A DNA stretch of 64,000 bases, from assembly GCF_029227915.1 (NCBI RefSeq), contig NC_079885.1:17063001-17127000 (forward strand), in the 5' to 3' direction. The first letter of the stretch is position 1. The number at the start of each line of letters is the position of its first letter. The notes beneath the pieces are model-generated. The model ran no database searches and was not told where the DNA came from. It was given only the letters and a program-made list of their open reading frames with translations. The position numbers and the translations under genes are program-made. The DNA is from Hydractinia symbiolongicarpus. Its lineage: Eukaryota > Cnidaria > Hydrozoa > Anthoathecata > Hydractiniidae. This document shows positions 55,363-64,000 of this stretch, one piece after another.

Positions 55363-58190
55363 ATGAGTTTTTTTAGAAATGCAATCAGCGCAATATACAA
55401 CGCTGTATCAGCACCAGTAGCATCCACTCCCGATGCTCTTACCGCTAGATTGCAGAGTGTGCAGATACTGTTACTGATTATTACAACAAAATAAAGGACG
55501 GAATAAAATAACGAATTAATCCAACACTACATGATGAAATCGAAGCTGAGGCACAGGAATACTATCGTGAGCGCGAAGACTACCAAGGAAAAAACTACAT
55601 TGAAATCGAAGACATTGATGAAAATGATATCGAAATGTTGAAGGATGGGAATCGTGTTAAGACATAGCGGTTTAGGAACAACCTTAACCAACCGCTTACG
55701 CGTGTTATTATGGATAAAATCACCCCTACTATAGACATGCGGGTAAATGTTGTTTACAGTTGGAGGTGGTGTATCTCCCTATCACAAAACTAAGAGCTCC
55801 AAGTCTTTATCAAGCATCGCAGAGATTGAAGCATTCATACAGGAATGTGAAATGAAGCGTCTGGATCTGGAGGATGGTGAATTTTAGAGTAAGGGATATT
55901 TACTAGTTTGAATGACAACCCAACGTTCGTAGAAAATGAAGATCCTAAAGTTTTATTGAAACTTTTTGTAGAGGAGCTAGTAAGGAGACACGCTCTTATT
56001 GTCGCCGATGTGGAAATAATGTACCCGAAACCTACAGATTTCGACATGCTTCCCAAAAACACACAGGATATATGGAACGAATGGATAAACCAAGTAGCTG
56101 TGATTGCTTTCAACAGTGAAAAATGTGATCTAAATATAATCAAGCGGTATTTTGTTGAGCAAATTGCTCAAAATAAAAGTGAAAAAATAAAAGTAGCCAA
56201 GAAAGTCAATAATTATATGTTCGTGACAACATCTAAGTTTAAATTTCTAGACATTAAAAATTTTCTTGCTCCTGGTATGAGTTTAAAGCGATGGTTCAAG
56301 TCTCTCAGATGCAAGCTGCAAAGCTTGTATTCCCCTACGACTGGTTAACGAGTTACGACAAGCTGAACCGTGTCGGCCTGTCGCTCACGAACATTTTTAT
56401 AACCGATTAAAAGGTAAAAATACGCTATCACCTGAGAAATACGAAGCCTTCTGCACAGAATTCCATAATCGAGGATGTCACAATGATGAACTGGTTACGT
56501 GAACACAACATGGGTGACGTTGAACTCTTCATCGAAGCAGTTAATAAAATCAGACGTCAATATTACGGAGATGATATAGACATTTTAAAAGATGCAGTTA
56601 GTATCCCGGGCGTCTCTATGAGATATGTGCTGAACAAAACTCTAAAACTAAACCCTAAGGTAGAGCTCTACGCACCTGGTAAACCATGCAAGCACAAATG
56701 TTAGGAAGACTGCCACAGCAAGATCTGTAAGGATTGGAAAGAGGTGCGCAAAGCCTGTACGGAATGTACGAAGAATGAGGCTTACGAGCTGCTACAAACA
56801 AGTATGGTAGGAGGTCCAGCTATCGTGTTCACTCGATACCACGAGCGTGGTGTTACAGGGATCAGATCCCACATCTACACGAAACCACAACAGTGCAAAA
56901 CAATCTTGGGGCTAGATGTTATAACATGTTATATCCTAGCACACTGATGCATGACTTCCCATGTGGTAAAGAAAAATTGTTCAAGATTGATGAACCTAAA
57001 TCGCCAGAAAACGTTGATAAACTAACACGACGCGTGCAAGAAGGTTCATGGTTTGGGTTGCCCAAGTGGGCATTGAAGTACCTGCGGAGTTGTATGATAA
57101 ATTCTCCGAGATGTTGCCTCTATTTGTGGTAAAGGAGATACCAAATGAAGCAATTCCGGATCATATGCACGATTATTTAAAAGCTACGGAACGCAAGCGT
57201 ATTCCTGGTACACGTAAGCTGTTGGGTGTGATGAAAGCAGAAAAAATCTTGTTATATACGCCTTTTCTAAAATGGTACCTGGACCATGGTTTGCAAGTGA
57301 CAGCGATCCACCAATTTCTTAAGTATGAGCGAGGTAAACCATTCGCTTGGTTCCCTGAAGAAATTGCGGCTGCTTGTAGGCAAGCTGATAAAAAGCCAGA
57401 CAAGCGGATAGCTGGAGATACAGCCAAGCTGAAGGGTAACTCGTTCTATGGGAAGATGATCAAAGATCTAGCAAGGCATATAAATAAAATGTTCACGAGT
57501 AACGAAAAGAAGGTCGATCAAGCGATAAGATCTCCCTATTTCGAAGACTTGGAGCCGATAGGCGATGCTTACGCAAACACAAGTGCAGCATTGACAGATC
57601 CTACCAATGTGGGGTTGCAGTGTACCAACTAGCCAAGTTACGTATGCTTGAATTCTACCACGATTTCCTGGATAAATATGTAGATCGTGGAGACTTCGAG
57701 TATATCTACATGGATACAGATAGCGCGTATTTTGCTATCTCTGGTTAAAATCTTCGTGATGTTGTGCGTCCTGAGCTGCTCGAGGAGTACGACAAAGATG
57801 TTGAAAACTGGCTGGTGATGGATGATTACTCGAAACGAACAGGAGGGTTATTAAAACCAGAATTTATAGGGTTTAGAATGATTGCTATCACAGCTAAGTG
57901 CTACTTTGTGGAAGGAAAAAAGGGCACCGAGTTTTCATGTAAAGGGATGTCGAAAAAGCAAAACGAGAAAACATGGAAACGATATATGAACGCGTTGAAA
58001 GGACATCTAGACACTGCGAAAAAACTAGGTTTCCGGGTACACAACCAGGGGGTGATCACCTATGAAGAAAGTAAGCTAGGGCTCTCAGCATTTTACGATA
58101 AGAGAGTGGTGCACGACGACGGTATACACACCTCTCCGCTTGTGTTTTAAAGTTTCTCACAATATTGTGTATGACAAGATCAAAGAAGAT
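55363..58190 (+). pseudogene. Protein-primed type-B DNA polymerase of Polinton-like element, decayed
   Basis: The N-terminal segment starts at 55363 (MSFFRNAISAIYNAVSAPVA) and breaks by frameshift at about 55470. Fragments then cover the polymerase. 55908-56348 ends with an exonuclease-type segment (FVTTSKFKFLDIKNFL). 56483-56704 and 56744-56947 are the middle parts. 56893-57000 carries the motif A region (CYNMLYPSTL). 57048-57632 carries motif B (KLKGNSFYGKM). Near 57705 lies motif C (YIYMDTDSAYF) with DTDS intact. 57764-58150 is the palm-to-thumb part (GMSKKQNEKTW). At least six frameshifts or stops separate these. It is the replicative enzyme of a Polinton/adintovirus-type element, now dead. 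Confidence 0.85.
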
Positions 58191-58716
58191 CAAACCTCAT
58201 TTGCCTCATCTATTCAAAAATGTTTACAACATTCCTGAATAATCAAGGGTTTTCTGCATGATGCGCAAATAAGATGCCCGGTGAGGCGTGATTTGCCACA
58301 CGTGCAATACTCAAGGTCATAGTGCAAGAGTATATACGAAATTTGAATTATAGTACAATTGTGGTACCAGGCTTAGTCCTGGCGGAAGGGTAGGGATGCG
58401 CCAGCGAGGGCATGCCTTACCTGAAAGCAGCCGTCTCATACCGGTTTGTACCACACTGTCGGAAAAAATGTGCAGGAACGGTCTCTGAAAGTTCTCACTT
58501 AAAAAAGGTGAATTCATTAAAACGAAGTACAGCACAGACATTCAAAAAAAAACTCTAGGTTTCAACCAATAACAACAACAAACAAGAATAAAAAACCCTG
58601 AGGGTTCTCCTATGGAGATAAATAAAACATGAATCTATATCTCATAAAATGCGATAATTATAGCTTATATGATTGTACTTCTCTGATTTGAACGTTTTCG
58701 ATCTATAATAAATAAA
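58191..58716. other. Spacer inside the Polinton-like block
   Basis: No gene seen. A perfect short hairpin, AACCCTGAGGGTT, lies near 58595, after the polymerase remnant and before the next gene, and could serve 3'-end formation. Confidence 0.35.
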
Positions 58717-59466
58717 ATGACTGAACTTGCTAATATATTTGATGTTGTTGATACTCCAGCAGAAGCTCTACAACAGCAGCCGAAAAAATCAATCGATAGA
58801 CGCCAAGTTTTGAAAGATGCAATCAGGGAGGGTAAAGCACATCTTTTACCAAAGAGATGTACTGAGGGCTTTGTAGAAAAGGCGTCAGATGATGCGGTCG
58901 AAAAAGTTTATGGCGAACATACCCAACGAGAAATTCAGGATAAAGGGAAAAAAACAAGCCAGGCATTATCTGCGCATGTAGTAAACTTGTATTCCAATGC
59001 TGTAAGCAACCTGATTTGTATCGACCCTGTTAAAAAATTGAGAGAAGATATCAATGAAACCCAATCATTAAAGAATCCATGACTGACCTCGGTATTTTGT
59101 TTCATGTTACATTCGGTGAATGTTTAGCACCACTTTTAGTTTTGGCGCACACTGCAAATCATACCAAAGTGCTTAACGCAAAATATTTTGAAGCATCAGG
59201 CACTCAGCAGCGAAAACCGAAAAGAAGAAGAAGATAATGGGAATAATCTGTCAAAAGTAGCTCTAGGATTACGCGAATTATATGATCAAGACATTGCAGT
59301 AGTTTCACGCTTTAAGTGTAGGAATACAAGCTTTGACACATGGCTCAGCCATGGTCTTGATGTGGCTAGAAAAATTATACTCACTCCACCCGCGGGTAGG
59401 TTCCCAGCCCATGTCTGCGTGTTGGAGTTAGGTGAAAAGAATTCGAAATATGTTTATGAGAATTGA
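58717..59466 (+). pseudogene. Polinton-like element protein of unknown function, frameshifted
   Basis: The ATG at 58717 opens 121 codons (MTELANIFDVVDTPAEAL and a Lys-rich middle) to 59082. One frame over, a coherent stretch from about 59070 (MTDLGILFHVTFGECLAPLL) ends in a basic tail (QQRKPKRRRR) with a stop at 59235-59237, typical of a nuclear localisation or DNA-binding end. An overlapping frame at 59188-59466 (LSKVALGLRELYDQDIAVVS) also looks protein-like, so two genes may overlap or one was rearranged. No family is assigned. Confidence 0.45.
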
Positions 59467-59541
59467 AGGAGAGCTTTGCAGAGCGCATGGTACAGCGCGA
59501 AGCTATTTAAATTTTATAGAGGTACATCTTTTATAAAATAA

Positions 59542-59894
59542 ATGGGTGAAGAACCAAAACAAGTTATTATAAAGAAAAATGAAGGTCGAGTTGCCGCCGG
59601 TCAGAAACTTGCCGAATGAAATAGGAAAATAAGGAAAACCTGCACAAAAACAAGGGTGAAAGTGGTCAAGTATCTGAGGGTAGTACTTCAACAAGTACCT
59701 CATCAAGTACCTCATCAAGTTCTACAGCCGTTTTAGGAGTGAAAGCAGTAACGGTAATTGTTATAGTAGGCGTTGGTATTTGGTATAATTTTTTTAAAAA
59801 CCAGCAGCAGCAACCTGAAAAATCATTAGAGCAGCCGCCTCCTGTTGAAAAAAAAGTTCAACACCAAAAAATAGACATTTTTAAAATGCATTAA
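59542..59894 (+). pseudogene. Small Ser/Thr-rich single-pass membrane protein, decayed
   Basis: The ATG at 59542 gives MGEEPKQVIIKKNEGRVAAG. A TGA at about 59617 and a one-base deletion shortly after break the frame. The next frame runs through a Ser/Thr-rich stretch, a membrane segment (AVTVIVIVGVGIWYNFF) and a Gln/Pro/Lys-rich tail to a TAA at 59892-59894. About 115 residues before decay. Its position between polymerase and integrase in a string of small plus-strand genes fits a Polinton-like cassette. Confidence 0.45.
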
Positions 59895-59905
59895 CTATAG
59901 AATAA

Positions 59906-60143
59906 ATGTCAAATGTTACACCGTACGAAAAAGAAATAATCGATATGTTATACGAAACCTTGGTAGATCTCGGATTAACCTTCGGTATGCCCTAAATTTT
60001 TAGGAATTACACGACCCTCTGCAAATATGGACATGAATGATGTGTTGAAAATGACAGGATATTTTGCTGCAGGTCGCGCCAGTCTGGAAATGGCCGTGAA
60101 AAAGGATGGATTCCAGCGAGTATTGTTCCAAAAAAATAAATAG
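59906..60143 (+). pseudogene. Small Polinton-like element protein, frameshifted
   Basis: The ATG at 59906 gives MSNVTPYEKEIIDMLYETLV. A frameshift near 59990 (LTFGM then PKFLGITRP) joins to a frame ending DGFQRVLFQKNK before a TAG at 60141-60143. About 79 residues, soluble, of unknown function. The stop is followed closely by the next gene. Confidence 0.4.
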
Positions 60144-60144
60144 A

Positions 60145-60537
60145 ATAAACTATAGGCGTTCTTATCGCAGGAGCAGCGATAAATGCACTTGCATTTTCTG
60201 GTAGTAATTTTTTAGTCAGTAAGCTCTCGGGGCGTGGAGAAGAACGGAAAAGAAATGATAAAGCGATCGAACAACTATAAGCTGCGCAAGCACAATGGGT
60301 ACAGGATCGTCAAGCAAAAATTGATTGGTTAATCATCAACGAGAGCTGAAGAGGCAAGCCTGTGAGGATTTGAAAGAGCTCGATGAAGGGATACGAGAAT
60401 ATTATATTGCAACAATCGATAATGCACCAAAAATTTCAGTTTTTAATGTACCTTCCAAACATCAACAGGACGGTGAAATCACGTTCATTGTAGGATCACT
60501 AGCCCTTTTGGGGTTTGCAGCGTATAAACATTTGTAA
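60145..60537 (+). pseudogene. Small two-segment membrane protein, decayed
   Basis: Sequence from about 60150 gives a hydrophobic segment (GVLIAGAAINALAFSGSNFL), a charged coiled region with an in-frame stop near 60278, and a frameshift near 60330. The open frame 60325-60537 then carries more coiled sequence and a C-terminal hydrophobic segment (ITFIVGSLALLGFAAYKHL). The initial ATG seems lost. It is likely a membrane protein of the element. Confidence 0.45.
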
Positions 60538-60577
60538 GAAAAAAACAAAAAAATACACATTTTAACATGCAATAAAC

Positions 60578-61593
60578 ATGTCAAAAGTAAAGAAGTCACT
60601 AGCAAAACAGGCAGCTCCAAAACATATGGTTACAGAAGAAGAGGCAGAAAAATTAAGCAAGAACTACTATCAGCCTGAACATCTTTGGGTTGGACGAAAA
60701 GCTATCAAGCTACTATCTGAGGAAGGTGAATTACCACGTAAAAGAGTCGTACATTGGTTGTCTCGCCAGCTCCTATTGCTGCGACATATTCGGGGCCCAA
60801 AAAAGATTGACTATCCCCATTTTACAATTACAAAACCGAACGAAATGCACCAGTTCGATCTTTTGTCTATGCCGCTTGACAAAGTTTATGGAAATGTCTA
60901 TAAATCCTGACAGGGATCGATGTCGCTTCAAGTTACAAGGTTGCAAGACCTCTACGTATGAAAAAAGCTAGTGAGGTTGCAGATATGATCAAGGACATAT
61001 ATGAAGCAGGACCTTTACGCTATCCTACAATTTTTCAATGTGATAATGGTTCAGAATTTAAGTCAGATGTGACAAAACTTTTGGAAGGTAAAGGGGTGGA
61101 GATTAAACGGGCTACACACAAATCTCATCACACCTTTACAGCGTTCGTTGAATCGTACAACAAGGTGCTTGCGGAAAGACTTTTCAAGCTCAAGGATGCA
61201 CAAGAGTTGGTCACTGAGGAGCCAACTAAAATATGGTTGAAAAACCAGTACACTACAGTGGATAATCTATACAATAGCAAGACTGTAATGATTGGAATGA
61301 AGCCTTCAAAGGCCATCAAGCTGAAAGACGTACCACTTGTAAAAAACCAAGAGTATCCTGATGAAAAATCTTTACCTGAAAATGGGTTGTATTTATCTTT
61401 GTTGCAACCTGGAGAAGAGCATGGTGATCAGAAAAGACGTGCGACTGATGCTATTTGGAGTAAGAAAACATATGGACTGAATCACACTGTAGCAGACCCG
61501 AAAAGTCGGGTCTTTTATTATTTGAAAGATGGACCTGACCGTAGTTTTGTTGCAGAAGAATTAATGCTAGTACCAGAAATACCTCCGGATTAG
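60578..61593 (+). pseudogene. Polinton-type integrase (retroviral-like DDE), one frameshift
   Basis: The ATG at 60578 (MSKVKKSLAKQAAPKHMVTE) opens an N-terminal helical and finger-like region to 60910, with the first catalytic Asp in MHQFDLLSMP. A small deletion at about 60905 shifts the frame. 60958-61593 continues with FQCDNGSEFKSD (second Asp) and FVESYNKVLAERLF (Glu), then a chromo-like C-terminal region (KTYGLNHTVADP, VFYYLKDGPDRS, FVAEELMLVPEI). All three D-D-E residues are kept. It is the enzyme expected to join element ends to the genome. Confidence 0.85.
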
Positions 61594-61641
61594 GTGAAAG
61601 AGTGGTGAAATGGTATCTGTCATCAAGGACGTTTTTATTGT

Positions 61642-61660
61642 GTGACTCGCAAAGAGTCAC
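61642..61660. terminator. 19-nt hairpin between convergent genes
   Basis: GTGACTCGCAAAGAGTCAC is a perfect 7-bp stem with a GCAAA loop, in the 85-bp gap between the integrase stop and the convergent gene ending at 61679. An identical copy lies at 62305-62323. A role in 3'-end formation is inferred. Confidence 0.5.
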
Positions 61661-61678
61661 CAAATTTTAGTAGATGCA

Positions 61679-61957
61679 TTAATCGTCATCCTGATCATCG
61701 TCATCCCAATCATCTTCATCTGGATCTCGCAGATAATCATCAGGAGGTAAGGTATAGAACGGATATCCATAGACGATTCCTTTAATAACATTTGGCTCGT
61801 TATCAAGGTTAATGTCAACCAGCCGTCTATCTGCTATAGGAAAGTCTAGGATGTCGTCTATTTTTTCCAAGTCTGCTAGATCTGATAGCTTTGCTTCTTT
61901 ATTTTTGATTACTTCGTAACAGATATCACCATATTTGTTAACATCCGCACTAACCAT
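61679..61957 (-). CDS. Small acidic protein of the Polinton-like element
   Basis: An intact 92-codon frame starts at 61957 (MVSADVNKYGDICYEVIKNK) and ends in a strongly acidic tail (RDPDEDDWDDDDQDDD). There is no membrane segment. Upstream, AT-rich sequence and a possible continuation around 61990 suggest the native start could be further out, but the Met is reasonable. Acidic-tailed proteins of this kind can be DNA-mimic or chaperone-like factors; here that is speculation. Family unknown. Confidence 0.5.
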   Translation of the reverse strand: MVSADVNKYGDICYEVIKNKEAKLSDLADLEKIDDILDFPIADRRLVDINLDNEPNVIKGIVYGYPFYTLPPDDYLRDPDEDDWDDDDQDDD

Positions 61958-62002
61958 ATGCAGCCCTAGACGTGTTATAAAATTTCTAACATCATGTCGA
62001 TC

Positions 62003-62248
62003 TCACATCTTGCGGATGTTGTCCATGCTTTTTTTGCCTGCTGCTACTCTATATAAAAGCTCTTCATCTTCATCAATTGGATTTTGATACTCAAAGCCTT
62101 CATAGTATATTCCATTTCGAAATCTAAAATCTTCCAAGCATTGCGGGCAATAACCAGTAACTGACGCTGCTTTAATACAACGTTGGAGTACAGGCACAGA
62201 GATATTGTAAAGATCCGTAAATTGTAATTTTTGTACGTATGCTTCCAT
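62003..62248 (-). CDS. Small CxxC protein of the Polinton-like element
   Basis: An intact 81-codon frame from 62248 (MEAYVQKLQFTDLYNISVPV) with one CPQC pair and an acidic stretch (PIDEDEELL). The C-terminus is basic (GKKSMDNIRKM). It sits 56 bp downstream of the second 19-nt hairpin. Family not recognised. Confidence 0.5.
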   Translation of the reverse strand: MEAYVQKLQFTDLYNISVPVLQRCIKAASVTGYCPQCLEDFRFRNGIYYEGFEYQNPIDEDEELLYRVAAGKKSMDNIRKM

Positions 62249-62304
62249 ATTTGTTTTTATATTCCATTACTTTTTTTGTAGTGGTCAAGTAATAAGCATT
62301 TTTT

Positions 62305-62323
62305 GTGACTCGCAAAGAGTCAC
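62305..62323. terminator. 19-nt hairpin after the BRO-like gene
   Basis: Same GTGACTCGCAAAGAGTCAC as at 61642-61660. It lies 4 bp past the stop of the BRO-like gene on the minus strand and upstream of the 62248 start. Confidence 0.5.
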
Positions 62324-62327
62324 AAAA

Positions 62328-63037
62328 TTATCGCCTGCTTACACCATATCGATGGCGACGTTCTCGCGTATCTCCATCAGGCAATGTGAAATGGTTGCGA
62401 AAAAAGTTGTCGGTACCAAGGACATCTTCCTTGAAACGATACCAGGCATGTACAGCATTAGGATGGTCGCATTCTGGTTCTCAGGGTACCTCACTCCTAA
62501 AAGATTTATTCTCTCCGTGAGCAGTTTACGCTGGCATCGGATCATGAAGTGGCTATGTCTGCCAGCCATGCTATGCTCATGAGGATCGTTCTTATCCAAG
62601 ACACATAGCACGGTGTCTATAGGAATTCGATGTGGAACATAGCGCGGTGGGAGTTGCTCGATCTGCTGGCGCAGAGCTGCAGCTTGGCTATCTCTAACCT
62701 CGAGATCATCTTCAAGGATCGCAATGGCTACGTCTCTTTCTTTGATGGCCGCGTTTTTTTCTTAATGAATCCCTGCGAGCTTTCGCATTTCTCTAGGCAA
62801 CACCTCCTCAGTAACTTAATCCACAAATGGTTCCGCTTCTTTTCTACCACATATCAGCAGAAAGCAATAAAGGCCTGGTTCCGTCAATAAAACCGTATCT
62901 GGCTGGGGGAGGTCACGGTTGACCTGACTTTTTTTCACAACATTTTGAACGTCCTTATAGCGTTTTATATCATTCACCCCGCCCCTCAACATACACAGAT
63001 CGGACTTTTTTTCTATTAAAATTAAAGGATTTAACAA
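62328..63037 (-). pseudogene. BRO-N / DUF3627-like (KilA-N family) viral regulator, decayed
   Basis: The frame starts at 63037 (MLNPLILIEKKSDLCMLRGG). The segment PDTVLLTEPGLYCFLLICGR, then AEPFVD...VTEEVLP, matches the conserved core of BRO-N domains. A TAA replaces the Trp expected before VTEEVLP, and a second TAA follows 14 codons later. A coiled linker (LEDDLEVRDSQAAALRQQIE) leads to FMIRCQRKLLTERINLLGVR and, after a one-base shift, HPNAVHAWYRFKEDV, which resembles the DUF3627 domain of viral BRO/KilA-N proteins. It ends at a TAA at 62328-62330. Such proteins bind DNA in large DNA viruses. The domain calls rest on motifs. Confidence 0.6.
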
Positions 63038-63072
63038 CTGATCGCTGGATTAGAAGAGGCATTTTTATCTTG

Positions 63073-63336
63073 TTATTTTTTTTTTTGAAAACCGAAAATT
63101 TTTTGTATGGACAAGAAAAAAATATACGGTGCGGCTTGCCTCACCCCCATGATATCACAACGAGGGTTGGTTTTCTCGATTCTGAAGGCCAGTTGACCAA
63201 CGTACTTGCCGCAAACACCTTGGTGAAGTGACACCTCTGAGCGTACAATGTTCTCTGACAACGCGAGCAGTCACGCCGTTTTGTGGACCAAATCGATCCA
63301 TAAAATCGCCTAATGGCTCCGCAGGAGCACCACCAT
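63073..63336 (-). pseudogene. Unrecognised gene fragment between ATPase and BRO-like gene
   Basis: The frame NGGAPAEPLGDFMDRFGPQN, then GVTARVVREH, begins directly after the ATPase stop. A parallel frame (SEVSLHQGVCGKYVGQLAFR) takes over near 63250 and runs to about 63073. Together they suggest a small gene with one frameshift. No family recognised. Confidence 0.35.
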
Positions 63337-63870
63337 TCACTCGAGAATTTTATAGCTTCTAGGGCGCTGTAACCTAATATACAAGCACGCATGTTTTGAT
63401 TCGTCCAGTTAATCCTTGATATTGGAAATTTCTTTCTTAGTCGAAATAACATGGCTTTCTTCGTGAATGAGATCAAATTCTTTCCGATTCTGTGGGTACC
63501 AAAGAAAAAGCATCTTTAGCTGGTCCCATACCGTTATTGGTATCTTCTTATATCTCTGTGTAAGCACCCATAAACTATACCTTCAATGCCTTCCAGACAC
63601 AGCTAGTTCTATCAATGGTCCACGAGTTTTATCGAGAGATTCGTCTCCTATCACATCATCGACAATGCACAGAATTTCTTCACCAGCTAATCGCGAGGAT
63701 AATTTTTCAATCCATTCAAAAAAAGTCAACGTAGCATTGCGCTAACAGTTTATCCTCGGAAATAATCAAGAACACATAGTCATCTTGCCGAAGCGAGGAT
63801 CTCTCGAGGTACTTGCTACTCCATCGTATAGTCGGGCAGAGGATGACTATATTGTCAAAATGATACCACA
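63337..63870 (-). pseudogene. A32/FtsK-like packaging ATPase, truncated and mutated
   Basis: The minus-strand frame from about 63870 reads HFDNIVILCPTIRWSSKYLE. Then come FFEWIEKLSSRLAGEEILCI with the Walker B-type ILCIVDD, the sensor-like SGRHWRYSLWVLTQ, and KMLFLWYPQNRKEFDLIHE, as in Polinton and NCLDV genome-packaging ATPases. A TAA at 63409-63411 interrupts the end; the frame then continues (ACLYIRLQRPRSYKIL) to a TGA at 63337-63339. The Walker A loop is absent, because sequence before 63870 has a stop and reads better on the other strand. The gene is therefore 5' truncated. It would have driven DNA into capsids. Confidence 0.75.
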
Positions 63871-64000
63871 CCTAATAAAGGGTTTACCGACGATGCTACA
63901 CCTATTAAGAGGTTTACCGACGATGCTAAAGTCCAAGCCAAAAACCTTCTGGGCAAGTATAAAAGAGTCGAGAAGCCTGCTAAGACTAACAAGGCAGACG
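63868..64000 (+). CDS. Partial ORF with tandem FTDDA repeat, open at the right edge
   Basis: The plus-strand frame reads NDTTPNKGFTDDATPIKRFT, then DDAKVQAKNLLGKYKRVEKP, and is open to the window edge. A 30-bp tandem duplication (core GGTTTACCGACGATGCTA at about 63880 and 63910) creates the repeated FTDDA. Lys/Pro/Ala-rich. It may be another gene of the element or unrelated DNA fused to the truncated ATPase. Start not determined. Confidence 0.3.

Overview
This is a eukaryotic, AT-rich, repeat-dominated stretch with no confident complete host gene. It shows LTR, non-LTR and DNA transposons, tRNA-derived SINEs, Helitron-like arrays, intron-like exon fragments and virus-like Polinton fragments. 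The families and the many CTAGCTAG-rich spacers suggest an early-branching metazoan, most likely a cnidarian and perhaps a hydrozoan. That assignment is inference from family recognition only.

Layout. 1-9.4 kb holds the structural or late-gene half of a decayed Polinton-like (adintovirus-like) element. One of its ORFs is split by a young, apparently intact BEL/Pao retrotransposon (1722-7519) with identical 157-bp LTRs and a 5-bp target duplication. 9.8-13 kb holds a degenerate tandem repeat and one arm of a ~2-kb inverted repeat; its partner arm lies at 41-43 kb. 13171-21785 is a second, decayed BEL/Pao element with its own LTRs and TSD; it carries a nested hAT-like element with remains of an OTU-like protease gene. 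22.2-28.9 kb is a head-to-tail array of Helitron-like units that abut at CTAG|TC junctions and are rich in TGACGTCA palindromes. 30.3-34.1 kb is a related array on the opposite strand. 37.6-40.4 kb (+) and 44.5-47.5 kb (-) are two copies of one RT family: the first has lost most of the C-terminal endonuclease-like domain, while the second retains it. 48-55 kb holds exon-like fragments (one BEN-like), a tRNA-derived SINE and two tandem arrays.

55.3-64 kb is the replication/integration half of a decayed Polinton-like element: type-B DNA polymerase, small membrane proteins, integrase, two small proteins, a BRO-N/DUF3627-like gene and a packaging ATPase truncated before its Walker A. Two identical 19-nt hairpins sit at gene ends there.

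The left and right virus-like blocks carry complementary gene sets (structural/late versus replication/integration/packaging). They may be parts of two related elements in head-to-tail orientation. Nearly every virus-like gene carries stops or frameshifts, so both blocks look like endogenous fossils. The only large ORF that looks functional is the 1.77-kaa polyprotein of the first BEL/Pao element.
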